Below, one piece after another: positions 1-7,655 of a DNA stretch of 64,000 bases (positions within the stretch are counted from its first letter, which is position 1; every line of letters starts with the position of its first letter). Origin of the DNA: Paenibacillus massiliensis 2301065 = DSM 16942 (GTDB lineage: Bacteria > Bacillota > Bacilli > Paenibacillales > Paenibacillaceae); assembly GCF_000377505.1 (NCBI RefSeq), contig NZ_KB898200.1, forward strand, positions 45,665 through 109,664, written 5' to 3'. The notes below the pieces were generated by a model. That model was not told where the DNA came from. It searched no databases and worked only from the letters and a program-made list of their open reading frames with translations. The position numbers were made by a program, and so were the translations under genes.

Positions 1-213
1 ATGCGAGTGCTACCATCCGTAACGGTCCAGGAGATTGAGGACATGATTGCTACGGGTGAAATCTATGGGGGGATGATCCCTAAGGTTCGTGCAGCCATTG
101 CATGCATCCAGGGTAAGGTGCAGGAAGTGGTCATCGTTGATGGCAGTGAGCCGAATGTGCTGAGCCGAGTGCTACGTGGAGACGGGATCGGGACCCGAAT
201 CGTTCGTATGTAG
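1..213 (+). CDS. argB: Acetylglutamate kinase, C-terminal fragment
   Basis: The first 70 codons are open from the window edge to a TAG at 211-213 and match the C-terminal end of acetylglutamate kinase (ATP:N-acetyl-L-glutamate 5-phosphotransferase, second step of arginine synthesis). Recognisable are GGMIPKVRAAIACIQG, which corresponds to the conserved GGM-P-K segment, VVIVDGSEPNVLSRVL and the terminal GIGTRIV. The ATG at position 1 is an internal Met and not the start; the N-terminal part lies outside the window. It is followed 83 bases later by argD in the same orientation, so it is the upstream member of the arginine operon. Confidence 0.9.
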   Translation: MRVLPSVTVQEIEDMIATGEIYGGMIPKVRAAIACIQGKVQEVVIVDGSEPNVLSRVLRGDGIGTRIVRM

Positions 214-296
214 TTGAAATTGAAGAGCATATAACGTATGGAAATGGCAATAAGCCAAAGGATATTTCTGATGATATGAACAGGAGCGTGATTAAA

Positions 297-1574
297 ATGA
301 GTCAGGGTGAACATACAGCAGTCGCACAGTCGGGACAAGACGTATCTAGTCCATCGCTGAGTAATAAGAATAGCAAGCAGGAGAGTTCGTTATTTCCGAC
401 CTATGCCAGATATCCGGTTGCTTTGGTTAAGGGGAAGGGAAGCTGGCTGTGGGATGATCAGGGGAAGAAGTATCTCGATTTCATGTGCGGCCTTGCTGTA
501 ACGAACCTGGGTCATGCTCCTGATGTGGTCGCAGAGCGGCTGAAGCAGCAGATCGATGAGCTGTGGCATGTATCCAATCTGTTTCACATTCCAGGACAAG
601 AGCAAGCCGCAGCGCTGCTGACGGCCAATAGCTGTGCAGACGCAGTCTTCTTCTGCAATAGTGGAGCGGAGGCGAACGAGGCTGCCATCAAGCTGGCTCG
701 CCGCTATCATCAGAAGGTGAAGGGAACCGGCCGTTATGAGGTGATTACCTTCACGCAGTCCTTCCATGGCCGTACATTGGCAACCTTGACTGCTACAGGG
801 CAGGATAAGGTGAAGGAAGGCTTTACACCGCTGCCAGCAGGCTTCAAGAGCGTTCCGCTCCATGATGTTGACGCGTTGGAGAATGCGATCGGGGATCATA
901 CTGCGGCGATTATGCTGGAAATGATTCAGGCCGAGGGCGGTGTATATCCGGTACAGCCGGAATTCGTACAGCATATCGTCAAGCTCTGCAAGGAGCACGG
1001 ACTTCTGTTAATCATTGATGAGATTCAGACCGGAATGGGTAGAACGGGCAAGCTATTCGCGTTCGAGCATTATGGTATCGAGCCGGATATCTTCACGGTA
1101 GCCAAAGGCATCGGCAGTGGCTTCTCCGTTGGAGCTATGCTGGGCAAAGGGTATCTGAAGGAGGCATTCACCGCAGGTAGCCACGGGTCTACGTTTGGCG
1201 GCACACCACTGGCTATGGCAGCTGTCAATGCAACGGTAGAGACGATCGTGTCCGAGAATTTGCCTGAACGTGCGGCGAGCATGGGTGCTTATCTCATGGA
1301 GAAGCTGGAGAGCCGCTTCGCGAAGGTTCCTTTTGTGAAGGAGATTCGTGGCAAAGGCTTGCTGATCGGTATGGAGTGTGCAGGTCCTGTAGGTGACATT
1401 GTACTGGCTGGGCAAAGTAAGGGACTGCTGTTCGTGACAGCAGGGCCGAATGTGATCCGGTTGCTTCCGAATCTGTATGTGACGGAGGCCGAAATTGATC
1501 TCTGCGTAGATATGCTGGCGGAACTGATCAGCAGCCACGTTCAGGGACTGGAAAAGGAGAGTAATCATGAGTAA
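297..1574 (+). CDS. argD: Acetylornithine aminotransferase
   Basis: PLP-dependent class-III aminotransferase converting N-acetylglutamate 5-semialdehyde to N2-acetylornithine. The protein shows the family landmarks NSGAEANEAAIKLAR (phosphate-binding loop), ITFTQSFHGRT, IIDEIQTGMGRTGKLFAFEHYG (Asp that contacts the PLP pyridine nitrogen) and TVAKGIGSGFSVGAM, where the Lys is the expected Schiff-base lysine, then GSHGSTFGG. An in-frame ATG lies at 276, but the ATG at 297 is preferred because AGGAG at 282-286 sits 10 bases before it; this gives 425 residues. The 3' end overlaps argF by 8 bases, so the two are translationally coupled. ArgD proteins can also serve as succinyldiaminopimelate aminotransferases; the arg context favours the arginine role. 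Confidence 0.95.
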   Translation: MSQGEHTAVAQSGQDVSSPSLSNKNSKQESSLFPTYARYPVALVKGKGSWLWDDQGKKYLDFMCGLAVTNLGHAPDVVAERLKQQIDELWHVSNLFHIPGQEQAAALLTANSCADAVFFCNSGAEANEAAIKLARRYHQKVKGTGRYEVITFTQSFHGRTLATLTATGQDKVKEGFTPLPAGFKSVPLHDVDALENAIGDHTAAIMLEMIQAEGGVYPVQPEFVQHIVKLCKEHGLLLIIDEIQTGMGRTGKLFAFEHYGIEPDIFTVAKGIGSGFSVGAMLGKGYLKEAFTAGSHGSTFGGTPLAMAAVNATVETIVSENLPERAASMGAYLMEKLESRFAKVPFVKEIRGKGLLIGMECAGPVGDIVLAGQSKGLLFVTAGPNVIRLLPNLYVTEAEIDLCVDMLAELISSHVQGLEKESNHE

Positions 1575-2523
1575 GACAGCAGAGCAGATGAAGCTTGACC
1601 TCAAAGGTCGGGATTTTATAGAATTAAATGACTTTACTACCGAGGAGATTGAATATCTGATTCAGCTTGCGGTAGATATTAAGAAGAAGCACAAGAGTGG
1701 AGAGGTCTATCAGCCTTTGCAAGGAAAAACCCTGGGATTGATTTTTGAGAAATCCTCTACCCGTACACGTGTATCCTTCGAGGTAGGTATGTATCAGTTG
1801 GGCGGTCACGCCTTGTTCCTGAGCAAGAACGATATCCAATTGGGGCGTGGGGAGACGATCAGTGATACAGCACAAGTCATGTCCCGCTATCTGGACGGCA
1901 TCATGATTCGTACCTTTGGACATCACAATGTGGTGGACCTCGCCCGGTATTCGACGATTCCGGTCATTAACGGACTAAGTGATCTGGCTCACCCTTGTCA
2001 GGTGCTGGCTGATTACCAGACGGTCTATGAGCACAAGGGCAAGCTGAAGGGACTGAAGGTCGCTTATATCGGCGATGGCAACAATATGGCGCATTCACTC
2101 ATGATTGGCGCAGCCAAGCTGGGAATGCACATCTCGGTAGCTAGTCCAGAAGGCTATGCACCTGATGCGCAGGTCGTAGCGGAAAGTCAGGATATCGCTG
2201 CAGGTACAGGAAGCCGTGTGGAAGTAACTACCGATGTTCAAGCCGCTGTGAAGGACGCGGACGTCATCTATACTGATGTATGGGCGAGCATGGGGTTTGA
2301 GGAGGAGCAGAAGCAGCGTGAGCTGGCGTTTGCCGACTATCAGGTCAATGAAGAGCTGGTAAAGCTGGCTAAGCCCGACTACTTGTTCATGCACTGTCTG
2401 CCAGCGCATCGCGGAGAGGAAGTCTCGGCGGGTGTAATTGACGGACCGAATTCCGTGATCTTTGACGAGGCAGAGAATCGTCTCCATGCACAGAAGGCAC
2501 TACTCGTCGCTTTGATGAGCTAA
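1567..2523 (+). CDS. argF: Ornithine carbamoyltransferase
   Basis: Transfers the carbamoyl group of carbamoyl phosphate to ornithine, giving citrulline; cytoplasmic trimer. The 318-residue length is typical. Diagnostic motifs are STRTR at about residues 64-68 (carbamoyl-phosphate binding), HPCQ at 142-145 and HCLPAHRGEEV from residue 276 (ornithine site). The start overlaps the end of argD by 8 bases and is served by an AAGGAG inside the argD tail. A catabolic ArgF/ArcB cannot be excluded from sequence alone, but position between argD and argG argues for the biosynthetic enzyme. Nothing irregular was seen in the reading frame. Confidence 0.95.
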   Translation: MSKTAEQMKLDLKGRDFIELNDFTTEEIEYLIQLAVDIKKKHKSGEVYQPLQGKTLGLIFEKSSTRTRVSFEVGMYQLGGHALFLSKNDIQLGRGETISDTAQVMSRYLDGIMIRTFGHHNVVDLARYSTIPVINGLSDLAHPCQVLADYQTVYEHKGKLKGLKVAYIGDGNNMAHSLMIGAAKLGMHISVASPEGYAPDAQVVAESQDIAAGTGSRVEVTTDVQAAVKDADVIYTDVWASMGFEEEQKQRELAFADYQVNEELVKLAKPDYLFMHCLPAHRGEEVSAGVIDGPNSVIFDEAENRLHAQKALLVALMS

Positions 2524-2594
2524 TGTGGATCAGCTAATCATGTAGCACTTATTTAAGCATATGACATGACCTTACAGGGAGGATTTATTAATTC

Positions 2595-3827
2595 ATGGCT
2601 AAGGAAAAAATCGTACTCGCCTATTCAGGCGGTCTGGATACATCAGTCATCTTGAAATGGCTGAAAGAAACTTATGATGCAGAGATCATCGCTTTTACGG
2701 CGGATATTGGCCAGAAGGATGAGCTTGACGGTCTGGAGGAAAAGGCACTGGCTACCGGAGCATCCAAGGTATATATTGATGACCTGCGAGATGAGTTCGC
2801 AAGTGACTTTATCTACCCTATGTTCCAGGCTGGCGCTCTTTATGAGGGACAGTACCTTCTTGGAACAAGTATTGCACGTCCACTGATCGCTAAGCGTATG
2901 GTAGACATCGCGATTGCTGAAGGCGCTACGGCTATTGCACATGGTGCGACTGGTAAGGGGAATGACCAAGTGCGCTTCGAACTGAACGCGGCAGCACTTA
3001 CACCAGATATCAAGGTCATTGCGCCTTGGCGTCTGGAGGAGTTCCGCAACCAGTTCCCAGGTCGGGCCGAAATGATCGCATATGCAGAGAAGCACGGTAT
3101 TCCCGTGACTGCGTCCGCAGCAAAGCCATATTCGACGGACCGCAACCTGCTGCATATCAGCTATGAGAGCGGCGTGCTGGAGGACCCTTGGTTCGATCCG
3201 AGCGCACCAGAAAATAAAGACATGTTCCTGCTGAGCAATGCTCCTGAAGATGCACCGGAAGAGTCCGAATACCTGGAGCTGGAGTTCGAGAAGGGGGATT
3301 GCGTAGCCCTGAACGGCGAACGTCTTAGCCCACTTCAGGTCATGGAGAAGCTGAATGAACTGGGCGGCAAGCACGGTATTGGTCGTGTCGATATGGTCGA
3401 GAATCGTTTTGTCGGCATGAAGAGCCGCGGTGTGTACGAGACGCCAGGCGGTACGATTCTGTTCACAGCTCACCGCAAGATGGAATCCATTACCATGGAT
3501 CGTGAAGTCATGAATCTGCGTGACAGCCTGATTACCAAGTACGCTACTTTGGTATATAACGGCTTCTGGTTCGCACCAGAGCGTCTCGCACTGCAGGCTT
3601 TGGTCACGGAGAGTCAGAAGAATGTGACAGGTACAGTACGAGTGAAGCTGTATAAAGGTAATGTCATCGGGGCAGGCGTGAAGAGCCCTGTGAGTCTGTA
3701 TAACCCGGATATCGCCACGATGGAAGCCGACCCTACACAGGCTTACGACCAAGGTGATGCTACAGGCTTCATCCGTCTGAACGCACTGCGTCTGAAGGTA
3801 AACTCTGGCGTTAACCAGAATAAGTAA
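2595..3827 (+). CDS. argG: Argininosuccinate synthase
   Basis: ATP-dependent condensation of citrulline with aspartate to argininosuccinate. The N-terminal PP-loop AYSGGLDTS at residues 9-17 is the ATP pyrophosphatase signature, and HGATGKGNDQVRFE further on is the second family signature. The 410-residue length is usual. GGGAGG lies 12 bases before the ATG. The gene follows argF after 71 bases and precedes argH, but the 187-base gap to argH contains two inverted repeats (separate entries) that may set the relative expression of the two genes. Confidence 0.96.
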   Translation: MAKEKIVLAYSGGLDTSVILKWLKETYDAEIIAFTADIGQKDELDGLEEKALATGASKVYIDDLRDEFASDFIYPMFQAGALYEGQYLLGTSIARPLIAKRMVDIAIAEGATAIAHGATGKGNDQVRFELNAAALTPDIKVIAPWRLEEFRNQFPGRAEMIAYAEKHGIPVTASAAKPYSTDRNLLHISYESGVLEDPWFDPSAPENKDMFLLSNAPEDAPEESEYLELEFEKGDCVALNGERLSPLQVMEKLNELGGKHGIGRVDMVENRFVGMKSRGVYETPGGTILFTAHRKMESITMDREVMNLRDSLITKYATLVYNGFWFAPERLALQALVTESQKNVTGTVRVKLYKGNVIGAGVKSPVSLYNPDIATMEADPTQAYDQGDATGFIRLNALRLKVNSGVNQNK

Positions 3828-3840
3828 GCATAATGAGCAT

Positions 3841-3937
3841 AGTACCTTGAACGAATCTGATTCGGTTGGATGGGCTTGGGCATCGTCGTTAGCGGAAAGC
3901 GGGCTCCATACTCACATTTAATCGAATCAAGGTACTT
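3841..3937. repeat. Long-range inverted repeat between argG and argH
   Basis: AGTACCTTGA at 3841-3850 is the exact reverse complement of TCAAGGTACT at 3928-3937, giving a 10-bp perfect stem around a 77-base interval. The interval contains a small CGAAT/ATTCG hairpin at about 3852-3864. It begins 14 bases after the argG stop and lies directly upstream of a stronger hairpin at 3955-3991. No coding potential was seen. It could be a structured leader or an mRNA-stabilising or processing element; the function is inferred only. Confidence 0.5.
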
Positions 3938-3954
3938 GAATTTCATACATTTCA

Positions 3955-3991
3955 GCGGGCCGCCTTTGTCCGGGAGACAAGGGCGGCCCGC
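3955..3991 (+). other. Strong GC-rich hairpin before argH
   Basis: Positions 3955-3970 and 3976-3991 form a 16-bp stem with a single G-U pair and a 5-base loop (CGGGA). The right arm ends 24 bases before the argH ATG. There is no T-run after it (ATTATAGAAAAG follows), so it is not a classical intrinsic terminator. It is better read as an mRNA processing or stability hairpin, or a partial attenuator, between argG and argH. Confidence 0.6.
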
Positions 3992-4014
3992 ATTATAGAA
4001 AAGGAGACTGACCA

Positions 4015-5439
4015 ATGAGCAAGCTATGGGGAGGCCGATTCACCAAGCAGACGAACAAGCTGGTGGAAGAGTACACAGCCTCTATCAATTTCGATAAGCA
4101 ATTGGCTGAGGAAGATATTCAAGGCAGCTTGGCACATGTGACTATGCTAGGCAAATGCGGCATTATTCCACAGGAGGATGTAGAGGCGATCAAGCAGGGT
4201 CTGGACAAGGTGCTGCATCGTATTCGCAAGGGTGAGATTGAGTTCTCGGTATCCGATGAGGATATCCATATGAACATCGAGAAGAACCTGATCGAAGAGG
4301 TTGGACCCGTGGGCGGCAAGCTACATACGGGCCGTAGCCGCAATGATCAGGTCGCCACAGACATGCATTTGTACCTGCGCAACCGTGTCGTATCTCTGGT
4401 CGGTATGCTGCATGCTGTACAGGAAGCTCTGATTGGACAGGCCAAAGATAATCTGGATACGATTGTACCAGGCTACACTCACCTGCAACGCGCACAACCA
4501 ATCCTGTTCGCACATCATTTGCTAGCGTATGTCTCCATGCTGGAGCGTGATATTGATCGTCTGAAGGACAGCTACAAGCGCATCAATGTGCTCCCGCTCG
4601 GCGCTGGGGCACTCGCGGGAACGACCTTCCCGATTGATCGGCATTTTGTGGCTGAGCAGCTAGGCTTCGATGGTGTCTATGAGAATAGTCTGGACGCCGT
4701 AAGTGATCGTGATTTTATCGTTGAATTCCTTGCTGGCGCCTCACTGATTATGGCGCACTTGTCCCGTCTCAGCGAAGAGCTTGTGCTGTGGAGCAGCACA
4801 GAATTCGGCTTCGTGGAGCTGGATGATGCCTTCTGCACAGGCAGTAGCATTATGCCGCAAAAGAAGAACCCGGATGTTCCTGAACTGGTGCGCGGCAAGA
4901 CAGGTCGTGTATATGGCAACCTGATGGGGCTGTTGACGGTGCTCAAATCCTTGCCGCTTGCGTACAACAAGGACATGCAAGAGGATAAGGAAGGCATGTT
5001 CGATACGGTAGCTACCCTAGAGGGTGCGCTGCAGCTATTCGCTCCAATGATCGCCACAATGAAGGTGAACAAACAGCGGATGCGGCAGGCCGTAAATCAG
5101 GATTTCTCCAATGCGACTGATATTGCAGACTTCTTGGTGAATAAAGGCCTTCCGTTCCGTCAGGCGCATGAGGTAATCGGCAAGACGGTGTTGTACTGCA
5201 TTCAGAACAACAAGTATTTGCTGGATCTGACCCTTGAGGAGTTCCAGCAGTTCTCCGAGCTGTTCGATGATCGGATCTATGCGGTGCTGCAGCCTGAGGC
5301 GGTCGTGAATGCACGGAATGTGTATGGGGGTACAGCAACGCCGCAGGTTCGCGAGGCAATTGGCCGCAGCGAGCTGTTGCTCAAGACCACTGAGGAATGG
5401 GTTGCGTTGCGTCAAGGCAATGTGGCTTCCAGCTCGTAA
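4015..5439 (+). CDS. argH: Argininosuccinate lyase
   Basis: Cleaves argininosuccinate to arginine and fumarate, the last step of the pathway; homotetramer of the fumarase/aspartase superfamily. The superfamily signature GSSIMPQKKNP occupies residues 276-286, with the catalytic Ser in this loop; TGRSRNDQVATD and HTHLQRAQP-type segments (here GYTHLQRAQP) are also visible. The length of 474 residues is slightly over the usual 460. AAGGAG at 4001-4006 is 8 bases before the ATG. It ends the arg operon, with an intrinsic terminator at 5554-5597. Confidence 0.96.
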   Translation: MSKLWGGRFTKQTNKLVEEYTASINFDKQLAEEDIQGSLAHVTMLGKCGIIPQEDVEAIKQGLDKVLHRIRKGEIEFSVSDEDIHMNIEKNLIEEVGPVGGKLHTGRSRNDQVATDMHLYLRNRVVSLVGMLHAVQEALIGQAKDNLDTIVPGYTHLQRAQPILFAHHLLAYVSMLERDIDRLKDSYKRINVLPLGAGALAGTTFPIDRHFVAEQLGFDGVYENSLDAVSDRDFIVEFLAGASLIMAHLSRLSEELVLWSSTEFGFVELDDAFCTGSSIMPQKKNPDVPELVRGKTGRVYGNLMGLLTVLKSLPLAYNKDMQEDKEGMFDTVATLEGALQLFAPMIATMKVNKQRMRQAVNQDFSNATDIADFLVNKGLPFRQAHEVIGKTVLYCIQNNKYLLDLTLEEFQQFSELFDDRIYAVLQPEAVVNARNVYGGTATPQVREAIGRSELLLKTTEEWVALRQGNVASSS

Positions 5440-5553
5440 ATACTAGTTGTTATCCATATCAATCATCCATACCGGTTATCCATAGGCGTAGGTAAGGATG
5501 CATTCGCTCATCTCAGTAGAAATTGCTCCAGTGGGGTAAATCATACGCAAAAT

Positions 5554-5597
5554 AAGGTCGAGGACAGGCTCCATGAGCGCTTGTCTTCGACCTTTTT
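5554..5597 (+). terminator. Intrinsic terminator after argH, probably bidirectional
   Basis: A 16-bp stem (5554-5569 with 5579-5594, two G-U pairs) is followed by five T residues at 5593-5597. On the opposite strand the hairpin is followed by TTATTTT, so it can also end the convergent chromate-transporter operon whose last gene stops at 5613. Confidence 0.85.
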
Positions 5598-5612
5598 GGT
5601 AATGGACTTAAA

Positions 5613-6158
5613 TTAGACCAGGAGGTGCCCGAGCACGAGTCCACCATAGGCAAAAGCTGCTACAATGACTAGCGCCGGGTGAATTTTGCGTATATTCATC
5701 GCCCAGAAGGCAATAGCGGCAATACCAAGGGATTGCCATATCCCGATGGAGGCAAGCGATTCGCTACCCATTTGCCAGGTCACGATCGCCATCATCACCG
5801 CAATGACAGGCTGTACGAGCAGAGTCATTCCTTTGACAACAGGGGACTGCCGATGCTTGGCCATTATGCGTAGCAAGATGATAAGGGCTACACATGAGGG
5901 GATGATGGTCGCTGCATGTGCAATGATAAAGCCCATCCAGCCCGCTACATCGTACCCGACGAAGGCCGCGATCTTCGTAGCAATAGGACCCGGCAGGGCA
6001 TTAGCCAATGCCAGCATATTGGAGAACTCTTTATCGTCCAGCCAGCCGTAGTGGGTTACGACCTCTTGATAGATCAGCGGTATGGATGCAGGTCCGCCCC
6101 CATAGCCCAATACATTTGAGATGAAAAATCCAAGTAATAATTGCAGCCATTCCATCAT
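5613..6158 (-). CDS. Short CHR-family chromate transporter subunit (C-type, YwrA/Chr3C-like)
   Basis: This 181-residue membrane protein carries one chromate-transporter (CHR, PF02417) domain. It opens with GYGGGPASIPLIYQE, then NALPGPIATKIAAFVGYDVAG, the two conserved segments of the half-size CHR proteins, followed by hydrophobic helices. It is the second gene of a bicistronic pair: its ATG overlaps the TGA of the upstream CHR gene (6155-6158, ATGA). Short CHR proteins work as hetero-pairs of opposite membrane topology that expel chromate; B. subtilis ywrB/ywrA (chr3N/chr3C) is the known example. Which of the pair corresponds to N and C is inferred from gene order. Real substrate could be another oxyanion. 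Confidence 0.85.
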   Translation of the reverse strand: MMEWLQLLLGFFISNVLGYGGGPASIPLIYQEVVTHYGWLDDKEFSNMLALANALPGPIATKIAAFVGYDVAGWMGFIIAHAATIIPSCVALIILLRIMAKHRQSPVVKGMTLLVQPVIAVMMAIVTWQMGSESLASIGIWQSLGIAAIAFWAMNIRKIHPALVIVAAFAYGGLVLGHLLV

Positions 6159-6751
6159 GAGGAGGAGTCTCCCTTCTGCTGACGACGTGCTTTCAGTCTG
6201 GATACTAGCCGGAAATGCACGGCTCCGTAAGCAAGGAAGAGAATGATAACGATGCCTGGGTGAATATCAATCCATTGCAGCATGAGCAGTGACACAATAA
6301 AGAGTCCTACTCCCATATATTTGCCGAGGCCTTTAATGGCCTTCTCACCAAATTCATAAGCCATCGTGCCGAGCATTACGGCGATTACAGGTGTGACTGC
6401 TCCGATCATGCCAGCCACGATTGGTGAGGTACTAAGGACACGTACCATGGATAGCAGGGCAATCATGGCTATGCTGCTAGGTAGAATATGAGCGATGACG
6501 GCAATGATAGCTCCGAGCACCCCTTTTTGCTGGTAACCCAGGTAGGCAGCCATTTTGGTTGCGATCGGTCCAGGCAGGGCATTTGCAATCGCGAGTGTCT
6601 CTCCGAATTCATCATCGTTCATCCATTGATAGCGTGTTACCGCCTCATAGCGAATTAACGGAATGACAGAGGGGCCGCCTCCATAGCCGAGAATCCCTGT
6701 CCGCAGCATGGCGGAAGAGAGGTCGATATATTTGTTTGTTGATGTTCCCAT
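6155..6751 (-). CDS. Short CHR-family chromate transporter subunit (N-type, YwrB/Chr3N-like)
   Basis: A 198-residue CHR-domain membrane protein, first of the pair. Visible signatures are GYGGGPSVIPLIRYEAV and NALPGPIATKMAAYLGY, nearly the same as in its downstream partner, so the two are a duplicated half-transporter. AAGGAGG precedes the ATG at 6751 by about 11 bases and lies in the short gap after the Lrp-type regulator gene. The C-terminus is basic (RLKARRQQKGD), consistent with a cytoplasmic tail. Role inferred: efflux of chromate together with the 5613-6158 product. Confidence 0.87.
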   Translation of the reverse strand: MGTSTNKYIDLSSAMLRTGILGYGGGPSVIPLIRYEAVTRYQWMNDDEFGETLAIANALPGPIATKMAAYLGYQQKGVLGAIIAVIAHILPSSIAMIALLSMVRVLSTSPIVAGMIGAVTPVIAVMLGTMAYEFGEKAIKGLGKYMGVGLFIVSLLMLQWIDIHPGIVIILFLAYGAVHFRLVSRLKARRQQKGDSSS

Positions 6752-6774
6752 AGACGAAATATCCTCCTTGGTCC

Positions 6775-7242
6775 TTACAGTCGCATTCCCATGCGGCTCT
6801 TGTATCTATGAATAAGTACCTGGCAGTCCACATCCGTGATGCCTGGTAGCGGGTATAGCTTATCTTTGAGGAACCTCTCCATCTCCTGATGATTTCTGAA
6901 CAGCCCGTGCATGTGCAGCTTGCTTGGTCCAGTCATGTGATAGAGGCTTGTGACAACGGATTCCTCTGCGAGTATCTCGGCTACCTGCTGCAAGAACTTG
7001 GGCTCTACCTCCACATTAAAGAAGGCCGATACATTAATGCCGATCTTCTCAGGGTTAATAACAGCGGTGAAGCGCTCAATGACACCTTCATCCATCAAGG
7101 ATTGTATTCTTGTCTGAACTGCTACCCGTGATAGTCCAACCTCCTTCGCCAGGTCTGTATAAGAAATTCGCGCGTGCTCATGGAGCACAGCAATAATGCG
7201 TTGATCGATCTCATCCATGCTAGACCGGCTTCCAGAATCCAT
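6775..7242 (-). CDS. Lrp/AsnC-family regulator of the chromate transporter (YwrC/ChrS-like)
   Basis: The helix-turn-helix at the N-terminus (MDEIDQRIIAVLHEHARISY, then DLAKEVGLSRVAVQTRIQSL) is typical Lrp/AsnC, followed by the RAM ligand-binding/oligomerisation domain ending at VLIHRYKSRMGMRL. The open frame extends up to 7350, but the ATG at 7242 is preferred because GGGAG lies 9 bases before it, giving 155 residues, the usual family size; an ATG at 7269 lacks a good site. It is first in an operon with the two CHR genes. In B. subtilis the equivalent gene (ywrC, chrS) represses the chr pair, so local autoregulation is expected here. Residues 'RAM' ligand unknown. Confidence 0.88.
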   Translation of the reverse strand: MDSGSRSSMDEIDQRIIAVLHEHARISYTDLAKEVGLSRVAVQTRIQSLMDEGVIERFTAVINPEKIGINVSAFFNVEVEPKFLQQVAEILAEESVVTSLYHMTGPSKLHMHGLFRNHQEMERFLKDKLYPLPGITDVDCQVLIHRYKSRMGMRL

Positions 7243-7337
7243 ATTCGTCATCTCCCATACGTTACTCATGTGCAATGCGGAATAACTAAATGTAATTATA
7301 ATAGATATATATCTTACCAACTGTAATAATATAAGCC

Positions 7338-7356
7338 TGATTATGTACATTAATCA
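7338..7356. promoter_or_regulatory. Candidate operator/promoter region of the regulator-chromate operon
   Basis: TGATTA and TAATCA form perfect 6-bp arms around a 7-base centre, about 95 bases upstream of the Lrp-type gene start. On the minus strand TTGATT lies 18 bases from TATATT, a plausible sigma-A promoter overlapping the palindrome. AT-rich palindromes of this kind are usual Lrp/AsnC sites; assignment is by position only. Confidence 0.4.
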
Positions 7357-7401
7357 ATAGAAATTGGTTGTGAAAATTCTTTTTGTACGAAATAAAAATA
7401 A

Positions 7402-7436
7402 AAAACAGATCTTCGCCCAAGGCTGAGATCTGTTTT
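7402..7436 (-). terminator. Intrinsic terminator for the minus-strand esterase transcript
   Basis: AAAACAGATCT (7402-7412) and AGATCTGTTTT (7426-7436) are perfectly complementary across a 13-base loop. Read on the minus strand it is followed by a long T-rich run (TTTTTATTTTTATTT). It lies 220 bases past the esterase stop codon. On the plus strand it is also compatible with termination. Confidence 0.8.
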
Positions 7437-7469
7437 CTTACTCATATTTTACTCAATCACTCACATACT

Positions 7470-7506
7470 CAATCAAACAAACAAACAATCAAACAATCAA
7501 ACAATT
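7470..7506. repeat. Low-complexity CAAA/CAAT tandem repeat
   Basis: A short run of AATCAAAC-type units (CAAACAAACAAACAATCAAA and onward) lies between the esterase stop and its terminator. The surrounding 7440-7570 stretch is rich in CACTCAAT-like words. A 62-codon plus-strand open frame here (7383-7571) has a low-complexity Asn/Ser/His/Lys product and no ribosome binding site. The 7243-7655 gap otherwise holds only the regulator promoter and the terminator. Confidence 0.6.
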
Positions 7507-7655
7507 ACCCACTTACTTCTCACTCACTCAAATCACTTAATCGCTCTATCATAGCTTTATTAGCCCGATAAGGGTGCTAGCCGTTCACAGTAGCGTTTTG
7601 CTAGATTCAATATAGGTTACTCTGAAATGGTTCTTAGGACCTAATTGCCCTTGCC

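Noticed and set aside
1..213. The ATG at position 1 as a gene start.
   Set aside because: The translated segment is the C-terminal end of acetylglutamate kinase, so the gene begins before the window.
2643..3752. Very long (369-codon) open frame antisense to argG.
   Set aside because: A shadow frame of a well-established gene; the product is His/Cys-rich nonsense with no domain and no start signal.
3955..3991. GC-rich hairpin considered as an intrinsic terminator of argG.
   Set aside because: No T-run follows and argH starts 24 bases later in the same orientation; kept as a structural element only.
7383..7571. 62-codon plus-strand open frame.
   Set aside because: Low-complexity product from the CAAA/CAAT tract and a terminator hairpin, with no ribosome binding site.
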